NCBI GenBank assembly: GCA_050949745.1
Contig: JBMNGF010000012.1
Coordinates: forward strand, 62,001-126,000
Source of the DNA: Syntrophaceticus sp050949745
Lineage (GTDB): Bacteria > Bacillota > DSM-12270 > Thermacetogeniales > Thermacetogeniaceae
Direction: 5' to 3'
DNA length: 64,000 bases
In this document: piece by piece, positions 8,398 through 17,182 of the stretch
How the letters are laid out: the number at the start of each line of letters is the position of its first letter
How positions within the stretch are numbered: the stretch's first letter is position 1
Program-made: the position numbers and the translations under genes
Notes under the pieces: generated by a model
Seen by the model: only the letters and a program-made list of their open reading frames with translations
Told to the model about the DNA's origin: nothing
Databases searched by the model: none

Positions 8398-8426
8398 ATT
8401 ATAACACAGAAGATAATCAGTGACAA
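8398..8426 (-). promoter_or_regulatory. Promoter of the serine T-box operon
   Basis: Minus strand: -35 TTGTCA (8421-8426), 17-bp spacer, perfect -10 TATAAT (8398-8403). Transcription would begin at about 8391, at the 5' end of the T-box. The promoter lies just downstream of the grdX stop. Confidence 0.88.
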
Positions 8427-8445
8427 ACTTTTATTTTTCTTTTTA

Positions 8446-8811
8446 TTAAAGATAGTCTTTAATAAAATCCAGATCAATCAACTGAAAATCTTTTTTGACA
8501 GAGCTATCCCAGTCTGGCTGGATCTGTCCATCTATAAAGCCTTCAGCATAGGCAATAGCCTTCTCAATGATCTCCAAACTCCTGGAATCCACTTCCTCAG
8601 GAACAGCTGTTAACACAATACTTTTATAGGGATTCCTGTCTGGACCTATATTGCCGGTCAGTGGGTGTGTGACCAGTTGATAGCCGCTCAATATTTCTTT
8701 ACGCACAGCCCTGAAAAGCTCAATAACTGATATGCTAGGCATAGCCTCCACAAAGGGAAGCCCTCTTTCAATGACCATTGGGTTGTTTGTAAGGCATCTG
8801 ATTTTCATCAT
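8446..8811 (-). CDS. grdX: GrdX protein (glycine reductase cluster 1)
   Basis: A 121-residue GrdX-family protein, found only with glycine reductase genes and of unknown biochemical role. Recognised by the start MMKIRCLTNNPMVIERG, the central GYQLVTHPLTGNIGPDRNPYKSIVL and a closing QLIDLDFIKDYL. The second copy at 47266-47637 shares the pattern (TNNPLV, YELISHPLPASLRMLFSPYRSIV, MVDLILLESAL). It is the last gene of the minus-strand grdE-grdA-grdB-grdX cluster and ends 20 bp before the promoter of the next operon. No signal peptide or membrane segment is seen. Confidence 0.9.
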   Translation of the reverse strand: MMKIRCLTNNPMVIERGLPFVEAMPSISVIELFRAVRKEILSGYQLVTHPLTGNIGPDRNPYKSIVLTAVPEEVDSRSLEIIEKAIAYAEGFIDGQIQPDWDSSVKKDFQLIDLDFIKDYL

Positions 8812-8858
8812 CTAAACCCCTTTCAGGTCTATGCTGTTACCCTATGCAATTCCATGGA

Positions 8859-8991
8859 GTAACAGTCACCTGCGGAACATGGGACATGGGAAAGGTTATT
8901 TCGTCTCAGAAGAGCCTTCCCTATCATGCGGTGACAGTCACCGTGCGAAATAAATGTGGAAGAGAAAATTTGGTTGACGGTGACAGTCACC
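8859..8991. repeat. Repeated GGTGACAGTCACC palindrome (three copies)
   Basis: Three copies of a short palindromic unit lie in the grdB-grdX gap: GTAACAGTCACC at 8859-8870, GGTGACAGTCACC at 8930-8942 and GGTGACAGTCACC at 8979-8991. The last is 7 bp past the grdB stop. The unit is perfectly self-complementary around a central A. It is not a known grd regulatory site; see findings. Confidence 0.7.
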
Positions 8992-8998
8992 TGACGTT

Positions 8999-10303
8999 TT
9001 AATCAAATACTGTTTGTCCATCCACCTCTGTTTGGAGGGCCTCTAATGCTTTCTGGACCAGCCCTCTGCGCAGTTTTTTCTCTTCTTCTTTACTGAGGGA
9101 TGGATCTCCTAAGGGGTGTGGTATAGCGACAGCAGGAATAATCCTGTTGGCGCCAACAGTCAAGGAAATGGGCACAATAGTACACATATGCACTACTGTA
9201 ATTCCTGTTTTTTCAATTTCTTTCACCATCGTTGCACCGCAACGAGTACAGGTTCCTCAGGTGGAAGTCAGGATAACCGCATCCACCCCATTATTCCTCA
9301 GATCTCCTGCTATCTCAGTAGCGAATTTCTTGGCATTGCCCACTGATGTGCCATTGCCCACTGTAGCATACCAATATTCATGGAGTGAGCCAATTTCACC
9401 CGCCTTCTCCATCTCCTGGAGTACATCCACCGGAAGAACCCGATCCAGGTCCTCATTTGCATAAACCGGATCATATCCACCATGGGCTGTTTCACTGTTT
9501 TCAGGATTCAAGTCGTCGATTCCTCGCAGGCTGTACTTACCATACTTAGATGCACTGGAGGACTCGATATGGTCCGGATTTCCCTTGGGAACCGGGCCAC
9601 CTGAAGAAATAAGGGCCACTTTCGCTTTTGTAATATCTTTGATCGCTGCACTGGGAGACACCCGATCAAATACTGGCATCTTATACTCAGTATTATAATC
9701 ATCACCTTTGAGCTTATTGATCAACATCTCCACAGCACGCTTGGAGCCCTGTTTAGCAGCAAAAAGGTTTTTGCGGATACCCCTGGGAATATATCCTTCT
9801 TCATCAGGGAAACCGATCTGTTCGCCACGGGCCAGCTTCATTGCCAGCTTTGCCATAAGGCTCACTGCTTTTCTCATTCCCACTGCAGAATTGGCGGTTT
9901 CTATTATATAGGCATACTTTTTATATATATCCACACCGGGATTTTCCGGATACATACCGGAAACCACAGGTACACCCAATTTTTCTTTTACAGCTTTAGC
10001 CACCGCACCACAGGCCACCCCGTAGCGGCCGGCATTGAAGGCTGGTCCACAGATAACCACATCTGGGCTGTACTCCTCGATCATAGCAATAACTTCGGCG
10101 GTGGCGGCCTCCATATTTTCATTAAAATAAGTATCACCACAGATGACAGTCGCTGCTATCTCTGCCTCTTTACCAAAAGCCTTCTGAAAAGCCATCCCTG
10201 ACCCAACCATACCCTTCCTCACTTCGGGTCTAAGATCAGCTTGTTTTTCGCCACCGATTCCTGCATAAAATTGGTTTATATAATGTACTACTTTAATGGT
10301 CAC
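8999..10303 (-). CDS. grdB: Glycine reductase selenoprotein B, substrate-specific subunit (Sec-containing)
   Basis: A 434-residue selenoprotein, the glycine-specific subunit of protein B. Its selenocysteine attacks the substrate after a Schiff base forms with the pyruvoyl group from GrdE. The in-frame TGA at 9257-9259 is residue 349, inside the conserved U-GTCTRCG context (Sec-x-x-Cys-x-x-Cys), and the protein continues to 8999 with family sequence on both sides. A stop here would remove the catalytic residue. The start is GTG 10303 after AAGGGGGG. A 6-bp hairpin directly after the UGA is the likely SECIS. It lies 26 bp after grdA in the same cluster. The copy at 49026 is similar but frameshifted, so this is probably the working one. 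Confidence 0.96.
9221..9259 (-). promoter_or_regulatory. Bacterial SECIS element in grdB (copy 1)
   Basis: From the UGA (9257-9259) the mRNA contains CGTTGC-GGT-GCAACG, a perfect 6-bp stem with a GGU loop about 15 nt downstream. This is the position where SelB-binding SECIS hairpins sit in bacteria. The same stem-loop is present after the UGA of the second grdB. Confidence 0.75.
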
Positions 10304-10329
10304 CTGTTATCCCCCCTTGTACAGGTTAT

Positions 10330-10776
10330 TTAGTCTCCACGGTATTCTTTTATCTCTTCAATTATCTCATCTACATCCAAAACCATTTCCATCATGCCCA
10401 CCTGTTCGTCATATACTGTGGGATCTATCTTCTCTTTTAATTCGAAAATATGATAAGCTTTGAGTCCCAACGAGACTCCTGCCAGTGGACCTGCATATGT
10501 AGGATCACCCTGAGATACAGTTTCTGCTGCCAGGCCAGAGGCCTCTGCCTCTGCACCACCCAGAATAACAATTAGATCATCTTTTCCGTATTTCTCAGCC
10601 AAATCCTTGATCCTCGCCTGATTCTCCAGATCCATAGCACCTGCTGCAGTTCAAACAAAGCACTCAGTAGTGGAGAAGACAATTTCGGCTTCGGCAGTTT
10701 TGACACACTCCTCAATTGCCGGGCCCGGAATGCCGTCCCGATCACCAAGGATAGCCACTTTTTTGCCTTTCAGCAT
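10330..10776 (-). CDS. grdA: Glycine reductase selenoprotein A (Sec-containing)
   Basis: A 148-residue small selenoprotein that carries the carboxymethyl group from protein B to protein C as a selenoether and is re-reduced by thioredoxin. It begins at ATG 10776 (MLKGKKVAILGDRDGIPGPA). An in-frame TGA at 10651-10653 encodes selenocysteine at residue 42 in the invariant CFVU motif (C39-F40-V41-U42). Downstream sequence (AAGAMDLENQARIKDLAEKY, then VVILGG-like VILGGAEAEASGLAAE) continues the family. Length matches GrdA (about 150-158). It lies between grdE and grdB in the minus-strand cluster. The copy at 43760 is highly similar, which points to duplication. Confidence 0.96.
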
Positions 10777-10814
10777 TTCATTAGACTCCCTTCATCTATA
10801 ATAAATATTAAGAA

Positions 10815-12101
10815 TTAACATTCCCTTGCAGTTAAATAGCTAACTCCAAACTCATTTGTAGAACCTATAATAACTTGAAGTTCTGCAGTTATACTGCCAT
10901 CCTCACCTATATTGCCGGCAAATCCTCCTGCAATAGTATCGGCGACCTCAGGGTACCCTATCACAGTTTTCATAGCTGGCAGTTTTATGATCTCATTAGC
11001 ATTTCCCACAGATATGACAGCATCTCCATACTCTGAAGAATCAGCCAATGACTGGGAGGCACCATCCCTTCCTGCGTATTCACTGGTAATAAGAACAGTT
11101 TTGATCCCTTTTTTCTCGATCTTAGCGCAGTTCATAACTAAATCTGCATCTGGGTTGCCAAAACCCTCCTCAGAGATAATAACACCATCTGCACCCATAA
11201 ACTCCACAAGTTGAGCAGTCATATCAGATGAGCGTTCTTTGTCAGATAAAGTAACGTTTTCGTTTGTGATCACACAACCGATAAAATTAAAGTCTTTCCC
11301 ATGGCCTTCATAAAGATCATGGATTATCGGGTTGTTCTGATGGAAATAGGTAGTATTTTTGTCACATGCGGAAACACAGTTCCCGCTGACCACAGCACCA
11401 TCCATAAACTCTGTTGGATATATGATAGTTGGCAGGATCCGCTTGGCATCCACTCCATATACATAGGTATCATGAAGCAAACCCTGGGTGATCAGCATAT
11501 TGACATATGCAACTTTAGGCAGTTCAGGATATTCATTTGCCTGCTCTAGCAAAGGCTTGGTTTCATAAACCTGAACAGAATCTGCCTCCAGATTTTTCCC
11601 CGCCTTGCCTAGATACTCTGCTGCTCTTAAACCCGCCAATCTGACGACCCGTTCGTGCTCATGCTGGTGCAGCCCCTCAACAGGATCAGCCTTAACTACA
11701 ACATTCATAGTTTTAGAAAAAGGTGTATATTCAGCACCTGGTCCGGACATATCGATAATGCCCTCCTGAAAGCCGACTATCTTCCCTGTAGTCACTACAG
11801 CAGCACCTTTAAGCACATGGGTTCGGCCCTCCCCGACCATACCCACTTTACTGATAACACCAGGAAACATCCCACCATTTCCTGAAACCTTGACTCTAGG
11901 TTCAATTACATCCTTCACAGGGATAATTCTTGTCTGTTCACCAGGTTTTGCTAAATAAACTTCCACCGAAGCTATGTGATCATCATCACCGGCAATTTGG
12001 GCAAGCTCATCTTTGTTTACAAAAAGGATTCCTTCATTGACTTCAGTTTTTGCCCCGAATTGAACATCTTTGATCATGATATTGCCAATTTCCAGACGCA
12101 A
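10815..12101 (-). CDS. grdE: Glycine reductase protein B proprotein (pyruvoyl subunit precursor)
   Basis: A 428-residue proprotein that, in the family, cleaves itself at an Asn-Cys bond; the Cys becomes a pyruvoyl group that binds the amino group of glycine. The site is visible as VVSGNCVSACDK, with the Cys at residue 242 from my start. I chose TTG 12101 because it matches the start of the second copy (KLEIG) and lies 6 bases past AGAGGTG; the upstream in-frame GTG 12110 overlaps that ribosome site. Other family blocks: PGVISKVGMVGEGRTHVL and LITQGLLHDTYVYGVDAKRI. First gene of the cluster, about 180 bp after a glycine riboswitch, so it should respond to glycine. Confidence 0.95.
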   Translation of the reverse strand: MRLEIGNIMIKDVQFGAKTEVNEGILFVNKDELAQIAGDDDHIASVEVYLAKPGEQTRIIPVKDVIEPRVKVSGNGGMFPGVISKVGMVGEGRTHVLKGAAVVTTGKIVGFQEGIIDMSGPGAEYTPFSKTMNVVVKADPVEGLHQHEHERVVRLAGLRAAEYLGKAGKNLEADSVQVYETKPLLEQANEYPELPKVAYVNMLITQGLLHDTYVYGVDAKRILPTIIYPTEFMDGAVVSGNCVSACDKNTTYFHQNNPIIHDLYEGHGKDFNFIGCVITNENVTLSDKERSSDMTAQLVEFMGADGVIISEEGFGNPDADLVMNCAKIEKKGIKTVLITSEYAGRDGASQSLADSSEYGDAVISVGNANEIIKLPAMKTVIGYPEVADTIAGGFAGNIGEDGSITAELQVIIGSTNEFGVSYLTAREC

Positions 12102-12246
12102 TCCATTCACCTCTTCACACTTTCATAAAAGATAACAACAGCCCAAAATTCTTCTGTTCAATAACTCTGAAATATCTTGGCCTTCTTCTCTACCTCCCTA
12201 TGTATGTTTCCCTACTACTTCGACAATAATCTTAAATATACCATAA

Positions 12247-12284
12247 ACACAAGGCATAGGTAAAATTTTTCCTATGCCCTGTGT
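12247..12284 (-). promoter_or_regulatory. Expression-platform hairpin of the glycine riboswitch
   Basis: A 14-bp near-perfect stem (ACACAGGGCATAGG with CCTATGCCTTGTGT on the minus strand), followed by a T-rich stretch, overlaps the 3' edge of the aptamer. This is the arrangement expected of a switchable terminator. Confidence 0.6.
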
Positions 12285-12372
12285 ATTATACCTAAGAGTT
12301 TCACCTGCTACAAACTTGCTCCTTCGATATATTTAACACCTGACATCCCATCACCATATCAGGTAAATACTT
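12280..12372 (-). promoter_or_regulatory. Glycine riboswitch upstream of grdE
   Basis: Minus-strand RNA carries the glycine aptamer signatures CGAAGGAGCAAG followed by GGTGAAACTCTTAGGTA. These correspond to the conserved GAAGG-GCAA and CUCUCAGG segments, separated by a short variable hairpin. It sits between its own promoter (12384-12412) and grdE. I see one clear aptamer, not a tandem. Known glycine riboswitches usually turn genes on with glycine, which fits a glycine-degrading operon. Confidence 0.82.
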
Positions 12373-12383
12373 TTTTTTTGATT

Positions 12384-12412
12384 ATTCTACTCTATCTATC
12401 AAAAAGTAGCAA
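12384..12412 (-). promoter_or_regulatory. Promoter of the grdE-grdA-grdB-grdX cluster
   Basis: Minus strand: -35 TTGCTA (12407-12412), 17-bp spacer, -10 TAGAAT (12384-12389). It starts just after the gyrA stop and just before the riboswitch. Both hexamers are one or two bases from consensus. Confidence 0.6.
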
Positions 12413-12420
12413 TAGTAATA

Positions 12421-14874
12421 TTAATCAACCTTTTCCACTTGATCGATGCTCGTAGGCGGAACCTTAGCCACAGCAGCAACACTATCACCTTCATCCAGCC
12501 GTATCAAGCGTACACCCTGGGTATTGCGTCCCAATTGAGCGATCTCCTTGACTGAGATGCGAATTATACTATTATTGCTGCTGATTAAAAGGATCTCATC
12601 TTTGTCATTAACGACCCTAACTCCTACCAGTTCCCCATTACGATCTGTGACCTTAAGGGTGATGATCCCTTTACCTCCCCGTTTTTGCAGTCTGTACTCC
12701 TCTATATCTGTTCGTTTACCATATCCTTTTTCTGTAACAACCAGGAGTTGGCCACCTTTCTTTATACACTCCATCCCCACAACCTGATCATCACCATCCA
12801 AACGAATGCCGATCACACCTGTTGCCGGCCTGCCCATGGTCCTTACATCATCTTCATTGAAAAAAATAGCTTTACCACTCTTGGTAACCAGTGCAATATC
12901 GCTTTTTCCATCTGTCAGCCGTACCCCGATCAATTCATCATTGGGACGCAGACCTATGGCTATAATTCCATCCTTTCTCACAGAATCATAATCACTGGCC
13001 ACACCCTTTTTAACGATCCCCATCCTGGTAGCCATCAACAGATATTTATCATCTGTAAACTTCTTTATAGGAATCACAGCGGTTACCTGTTCACCCTGCT
13101 CCAGAGGGATCAGATTGACCAGTGCCATTCCTTTGGCCTGACGTGAGCCTTCGGGGATCTCGTAAATTTTAATCCTATAGACCTTACCACGACTGGTAAA
13201 GAATAAAATATAACTGTGAGTGGAGGCCACAAAAAGCTGTTCTACCAGATCTCCGTCTTTAGCAGTCAGGGCTATAATGCCTTTTCCTCCCCGATGCTGG
13301 CCTTGATAAGTTGTGGCCGGCACCCTTTTTATATAACCCCGTCTGGTCAGAGTGACCACAACATCCTCCTCAGGTATAATATCTTCATCACTCAACTCAT
13401 CATGATGACCTGTGATCACAGTTCTACGATGATCTCCATATTTTTTCTTGATCGACAGCAGTTCTTTTCGCACTATAGCTCTCAACAGTTTTTCATCTGC
13501 TAAGAGCCCCTGCAGATAGGCTATCCTATCTTCCAGTTCATTTTTCTCCTCTAACAGTTTGTTGCGCTCCAAACCGGTCAGTCGCCTCAGGCGCATATCC
13601 AGAATGGCCTGTGCCTGTTTTTCACTCAATCCGAATTTATCCATTAGACCCTTGCTGGCCTCTTTATCATTTTTTGATGATCTGATCAGATTTATCACTT
13701 CATCGATATGATCGTGGGCGATGACCAGTCCATCAACAATGTGCAGACGGTCCTTTGCCCGCTGCAGCTGATACTGAGTCCTGCGCTTCACCACATCGAT
13801 CTGATACTCTAGATAACAATCTAGAACTTGCTTCAAATTGAGAAGTCGAGGCTGACCATCAACAAGGGCGATCATGATCACACCAAATGTATCCTGTAAC
13901 TTAGTATGCTTGTACAGCCTATTCAATAATACATTAGGATTGGTATCTCTTTTTAGTTCTATAACGATGCGCATTCCATCCCGATCAGATTCATCCCGCA
14001 GATCGCTGATCCCCTCTATTTTCTTATCTTTAACCAATTGTGCGATCTTTTCAATTAAGCGAGCCTTGTTCACCTGATAGGGTAACTCTGTAACAATAAT
14101 CCTGCTTCGTTTCCCCTCAATATCTTCTATCTCAGCCCGTGCCCGCATAACCACAGACCCGCGCCCTTTTGTATAGGCAGCCTTTATCCCATCACTGCCT
14201 AAAATAAAGCCTCCAGAAGGAAAATCTGGCCCAGGTATATATTTAATCAGATCTTCCACAGCAGCCTCAGGATGATCGATCAAATAAATCAATCCATTGA
14301 TTACTTCACTGAGGTTATGGGGGGGGATGTTAGTAGCCATCCCTACTGCAATCCCTGAGGATCCATTGACCAACAGATTAGGGAACCTGCTGGGCAATAC
14401 GGTCGGTTCTTTATGGGATTCGTCATAGTTGGAAACAAAATCTACTGTATCCTGTTCAATATCTGCCACCATCTGCAAAGAGATAGGGGCAAGACGTGCC
14501 TCTGTATAACGCATAGCAGCCGGGGCATCGCCATCTATGGAACCGAAGTTGCCATGTCCGTCAATAAGTGGATTATAGTAAGAAAAATCCTGGGCCATGC
14601 GCACCAGAGCATCATAAACAGAAGCATCACCATGTGGATGATAGCGTGCCAGAACATTACCCACAACAAAGGAACTCTTTTTATGCGGCTTTTCAGGGGT
14701 AATCCCTGTTTCATACATCGAATATATAATCCGCCTTTGTACCGGCTTCAGACCATCACGTACATCAGGGAGAGCACGTCCAACAATTACACTCATCGCA
14801 TATTCCATATATGATTTTTTTATCTTTTCATTGATATCTATCGGTATAACCTTATCTATATTTTTGTTCGGCAA
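12421..14874 (-). CDS. gyrA: DNA gyrase subunit A
   Basis: An 817-residue type IIA topoisomerase subunit that cuts and rejoins DNA and, with GyrB, adds negative supercoils. The N-terminal winged-helix/tower region includes the active-site tyrosine in AAMRYTEARL. The coiled coil with LTGLERNKLLEEKNEL follows, then a C-terminal six-bladed beta-pinwheel with the GyrA box QKRGGKG that separates gyrase from topoisomerase IV. Normal length. Starts ATG 14874, 46 bp after gyrB, clearly one operon with gyrB, remB, recF, dnaN and dnaA. Confidence 0.98.
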   Translation of the reverse strand: MPNKNIDKVIPIDINEKIKKSYMEYAMSVIVGRALPDVRDGLKPVQRRIIYSMYETGITPEKPHKKSSFVVGNVLARYHPHGDASVYDALVRMAQDFSYYNPLIDGHGNFGSIDGDAPAAMRYTEARLAPISLQMVADIEQDTVDFVSNYDESHKEPTVLPSRFPNLLVNGSSGIAVGMATNIPPHNLSEVINGLIYLIDHPEAAVEDLIKYIPGPDFPSGGFILGSDGIKAAYTKGRGSVVMRARAEIEDIEGKRSRIIVTELPYQVNKARLIEKIAQLVKDKKIEGISDLRDESDRDGMRIVIELKRDTNPNVLLNRLYKHTKLQDTFGVIMIALVDGQPRLLNLKQVLDCYLEYQIDVVKRRTQYQLQRAKDRLHIVDGLVIAHDHIDEVINLIRSSKNDKEASKGLMDKFGLSEKQAQAILDMRLRRLTGLERNKLLEEKNELEDRIAYLQGLLADEKLLRAIVRKELLSIKKKYGDHRRTVITGHHDELSDEDIIPEEDVVVTLTRRGYIKRVPATTYQGQHRGGKGIIALTAKDGDLVEQLFVASTHSYILFFTSRGKVYRIKIYEIPEGSRQAKGMALVNLIPLEQGEQVTAVIPIKKFTDDKYLLMATRMGIVKKGVASDYDSVRKDGIIAIGLRPNDELIGVRLTDGKSDIALVTKSGKAIFFNEDDVRTMGRPATGVIGIRLDGDDQVVGMECIKKGGQLLVVTEKGYGKRTDIEEYRLQKRGGKGIITLKVTDRNGELVGVRVVNDKDEILLISSNNSIIRISVKEIAQLGRNTQGVRLIRLDEGDSVAAVAKVPPTSIDQVEKVD

Positions 14875-14920
14875 GCATACTCCCTCCTTTTCTTTAATCT
14901 AGATTTATTATAACTGTAAA

Positions 14921-16843
14921 TTAAACATCTAAATTTCTAACCTCTCTGGCATGCTCTTGAATAAATCTTCTACGGGGTTCTACCTTCTCTCCCATCAGAA
15001 TTGTAAAAACCTCATCAGCCTTCATGGCATCATCCAGATTAACCTGGAGCATGATGCGATTTTCCGGGTCCATAGTGGTTTCCCAAAGCTGATCAGGGTT
15101 CATCTCTCCTAGACCCTTATAACGCTGAATGCTAACATTCTTCGTTTTCCATTCCAGAAAGAGTTGCTCCAATTGGTGTTCATTATAAACATACTTAAAC
15201 TCCTTACCTTTTGTAACTTTATACAATGGAGGCTGAGCAATATATATATAACCAAATTCTATCAAAGGACGCATATAGCGATAAAAAAAGGTTAATAGCA
15301 GTGTGGTGATATGAGCACCATCAACATCGGCATCACTCATAATTACAATCCTGTGATAGCGTGCCTTATTTATATCAAAATCATCTAGAATACCTGTACC
15401 TATTGCAGTGATGATACTCTTGATCTCTTCATTAGCCAGCAATTTATCGAGTCTGGCTTTTTCCGCATTAATTACTTTACCCCTTAAGGGGAGAATGGCC
15501 TGAAAACGACGGTTGCGCCCCTGCTTGGCAGAACCTCCGGCAGAGTCTCCCTCTACTATATATATTTCACATTCTTCAGGTTTTTTAGATGAGCAATCAG
15601 CTAGTTTTCCAGGCAAACTCAATTGATCAAGTGCCGATTTTCTCCTGGTCAATTCTCTGGCTTTTCTTGCCGCATCCCTAGCCCGAGACGCTTGCAGTGA
15701 CTTTTCAGATATCATTTTTGCAGGTCCAGGATTTTCCTCAAAAAAGCTAGTCATATATTCACTGACCACAGAGTCGACAGGACCTCGTACCTCACTGTTG
15801 CCTAATTTTGTTTTAGTCTGCCCTTCAAACTGGGGCTCTTTCAGTTTTATGCTGATTACTGCACTGAGACCCTCACGCACATCTTCCCCAGTCAGATTCT
15901 GTTCACCATCTTTGATCAGACCAAAACGTCTAGCATAATCATTGACAACCCTGGTCATAGCTGTTTTGAATCCTGTCTCATGTGTACCACCTTCCTGGGT
16001 ATGAATATTATTAACATAAGAGTAAATATTTTCTACATACCCGGAATGGTATTGAATAGCAACTTCTATGATAATATCATCCTTTGTTGTATTAAAATAA
16101 AAGGGTTCATTATGCAGAACATCTTTATTTTTGTTAATATTTCTTACAAAATCAGCGATACCACCTTTATGATGAAATTCCTTTTCCTTTCCCTCAATCT
16201 GATCGATAAAGATCAAGCGCAGACCCTTATTCAAATAAGAGAGATCCCTGATACGAGCAGCTAAATATTCTTTATTAAATTCGATTTCTGAAAATATTTC
16301 ACTATCAGGAAAGAAGGTCACCTTTGTTCCTGTTTCATTTGTAGCACCTATCTTTTTTAAAGGAGATATTACCTTTCCCCTGGCATACTCCTGGATATAA
16401 TGGATTCCGTCCCTTTTGATCTCGATCTGCAACATTCTGGAAAGGGCATTAACTACAGCAAGCCCTACACCATGTAACCCCCCGGAGATCTCATATCCAT
16501 GACCTCCAAACTTACCTCCGGCATGGAGAAGGGTAAGGGTTGCCTCCACAGCCGGCCGTCCTGTCGCTGGATGTATATCAACAGGAATCCCCCGTCCATT
16601 ATCACTGACTGTTATACTTCCATCACCATTTAATATAATTTTAACCAGATCACAATAACCGGCTAAAGCTTCATCAACACTGTTATCTATTAATTCAAAA
16701 ACAAGTTGGTGCAGCCCTCTTGAAGAAGTACTGCCAATATACATACCGGGACGACGCCGTACAGCCTCAATCCCTTCCAGAACTTCGATCTGATCTGCGT
16801 TATAATCATTGTTATTTTTTAAATGCTCGCTATCTTGTTGCAT
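14921..16843 (-). CDS. gyrB: DNA gyrase subunit B
   Basis: A 640-residue ATPase subunit of gyrase. GHKL ATPase motifs are seen: ELIDNSVDEALAG, VSDNGRGIPVD, HAGGKFGGHGYEISGGLHGV. Then the transducer domain, and the TOPRIM domain with IVEGDSAGGSAKQGRNRRFQ and MSDADVDGAHITTLLLTFFY. The C-terminal tail QRYKGLGEMNPDQLW is standard. Two adjacent ATGs (16846 and 16843) follow AAGGAGG; the second has the better spacing of 7. An extension to 16876 is open but includes the ribosome site. Confidence 0.97.
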   Translation of the reverse strand: MQQDSEHLKNNNDYNADQIEVLEGIEAVRRRPGMYIGSTSSRGLHQLVFELIDNSVDEALAGYCDLVKIILNGDGSITVSDNGRGIPVDIHPATGRPAVEATLTLLHAGGKFGGHGYEISGGLHGVGLAVVNALSRMLQIEIKRDGIHYIQEYARGKVISPLKKIGATNETGTKVTFFPDSEIFSEIEFNKEYLAARIRDLSYLNKGLRLIFIDQIEGKEKEFHHKGGIADFVRNINKNKDVLHNEPFYFNTTKDDIIIEVAIQYHSGYVENIYSYVNNIHTQEGGTHETGFKTAMTRVVNDYARRFGLIKDGEQNLTGEDVREGLSAVISIKLKEPQFEGQTKTKLGNSEVRGPVDSVVSEYMTSFFEENPGPAKMISEKSLQASRARDAARKARELTRRKSALDQLSLPGKLADCSSKKPEECEIYIVEGDSAGGSAKQGRNRRFQAILPLRGKVINAEKARLDKLLANEEIKSIITAIGTGILDDFDINKARYHRIVIMSDADVDGAHITTLLLTFFYRYMRPLIEFGYIYIAQPPLYKVTKGKEFKYVYNEHQLEQLFLEWKTKNVSIQRYKGLGEMNPDQLWETTMDPENRIMLQVNLDDAMKADEVFTILMGEKVEPRRRFIQEHAREVRNLDV

Positions 16844-16919
16844 CATATAGCCTCCTTCACATTGGCAGCAATACAAGAACTCTTATATATTATAATATAA
16901 CTATATATAAAAGGAAAAT

Positions 16920-17168
16920 TTAACAAAAAATATGTTTAGATCTTTTATTAAGTGTGTACACAGAAATAGGCGATAAAAATATATTCTTGTCTGTGATAAT
17001 GGCACTTCTTTTATTACCTTTTTTTCCCACATAGATAATCTCTTTATTCCAAGCAGCATAATTCAAAGTCTCTAAGGTCCTCTCCCTTTGGTCGCCAGAT
17101 TCCAGATCTAAAATAGTGATAACATTATCTAATGGAACCATCATATCTCCGCCAATATGCAGGAACAC
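16920..17168 (-). CDS. remB: RemB/YaaB-type DUF370 protein
   Basis: An 82-residue DUF370 protein in the fixed position between recF and gyrB, as yaaB (remB) in Bacillus, where it is linked to extracellular matrix gene control. It begins MFLHIGGDMMVPLDNVITIL and has IYVGKKGNKRSAIITDKNIFL, typical of the family. AGGAGGG precedes ATG 17168. It is 14 bp from recF and 76 bp before gyrB. Confidence 0.85.
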   Translation of the reverse strand: MFLHIGGDMMVPLDNVITILDLESGDQRERTLETLNYAAWNKEIIYVGKKGNKRSAIITDKNIFLSPISVYTLNKRSKHIFC

Positions 17169-17182
17169 ATGACACCCTCCTC

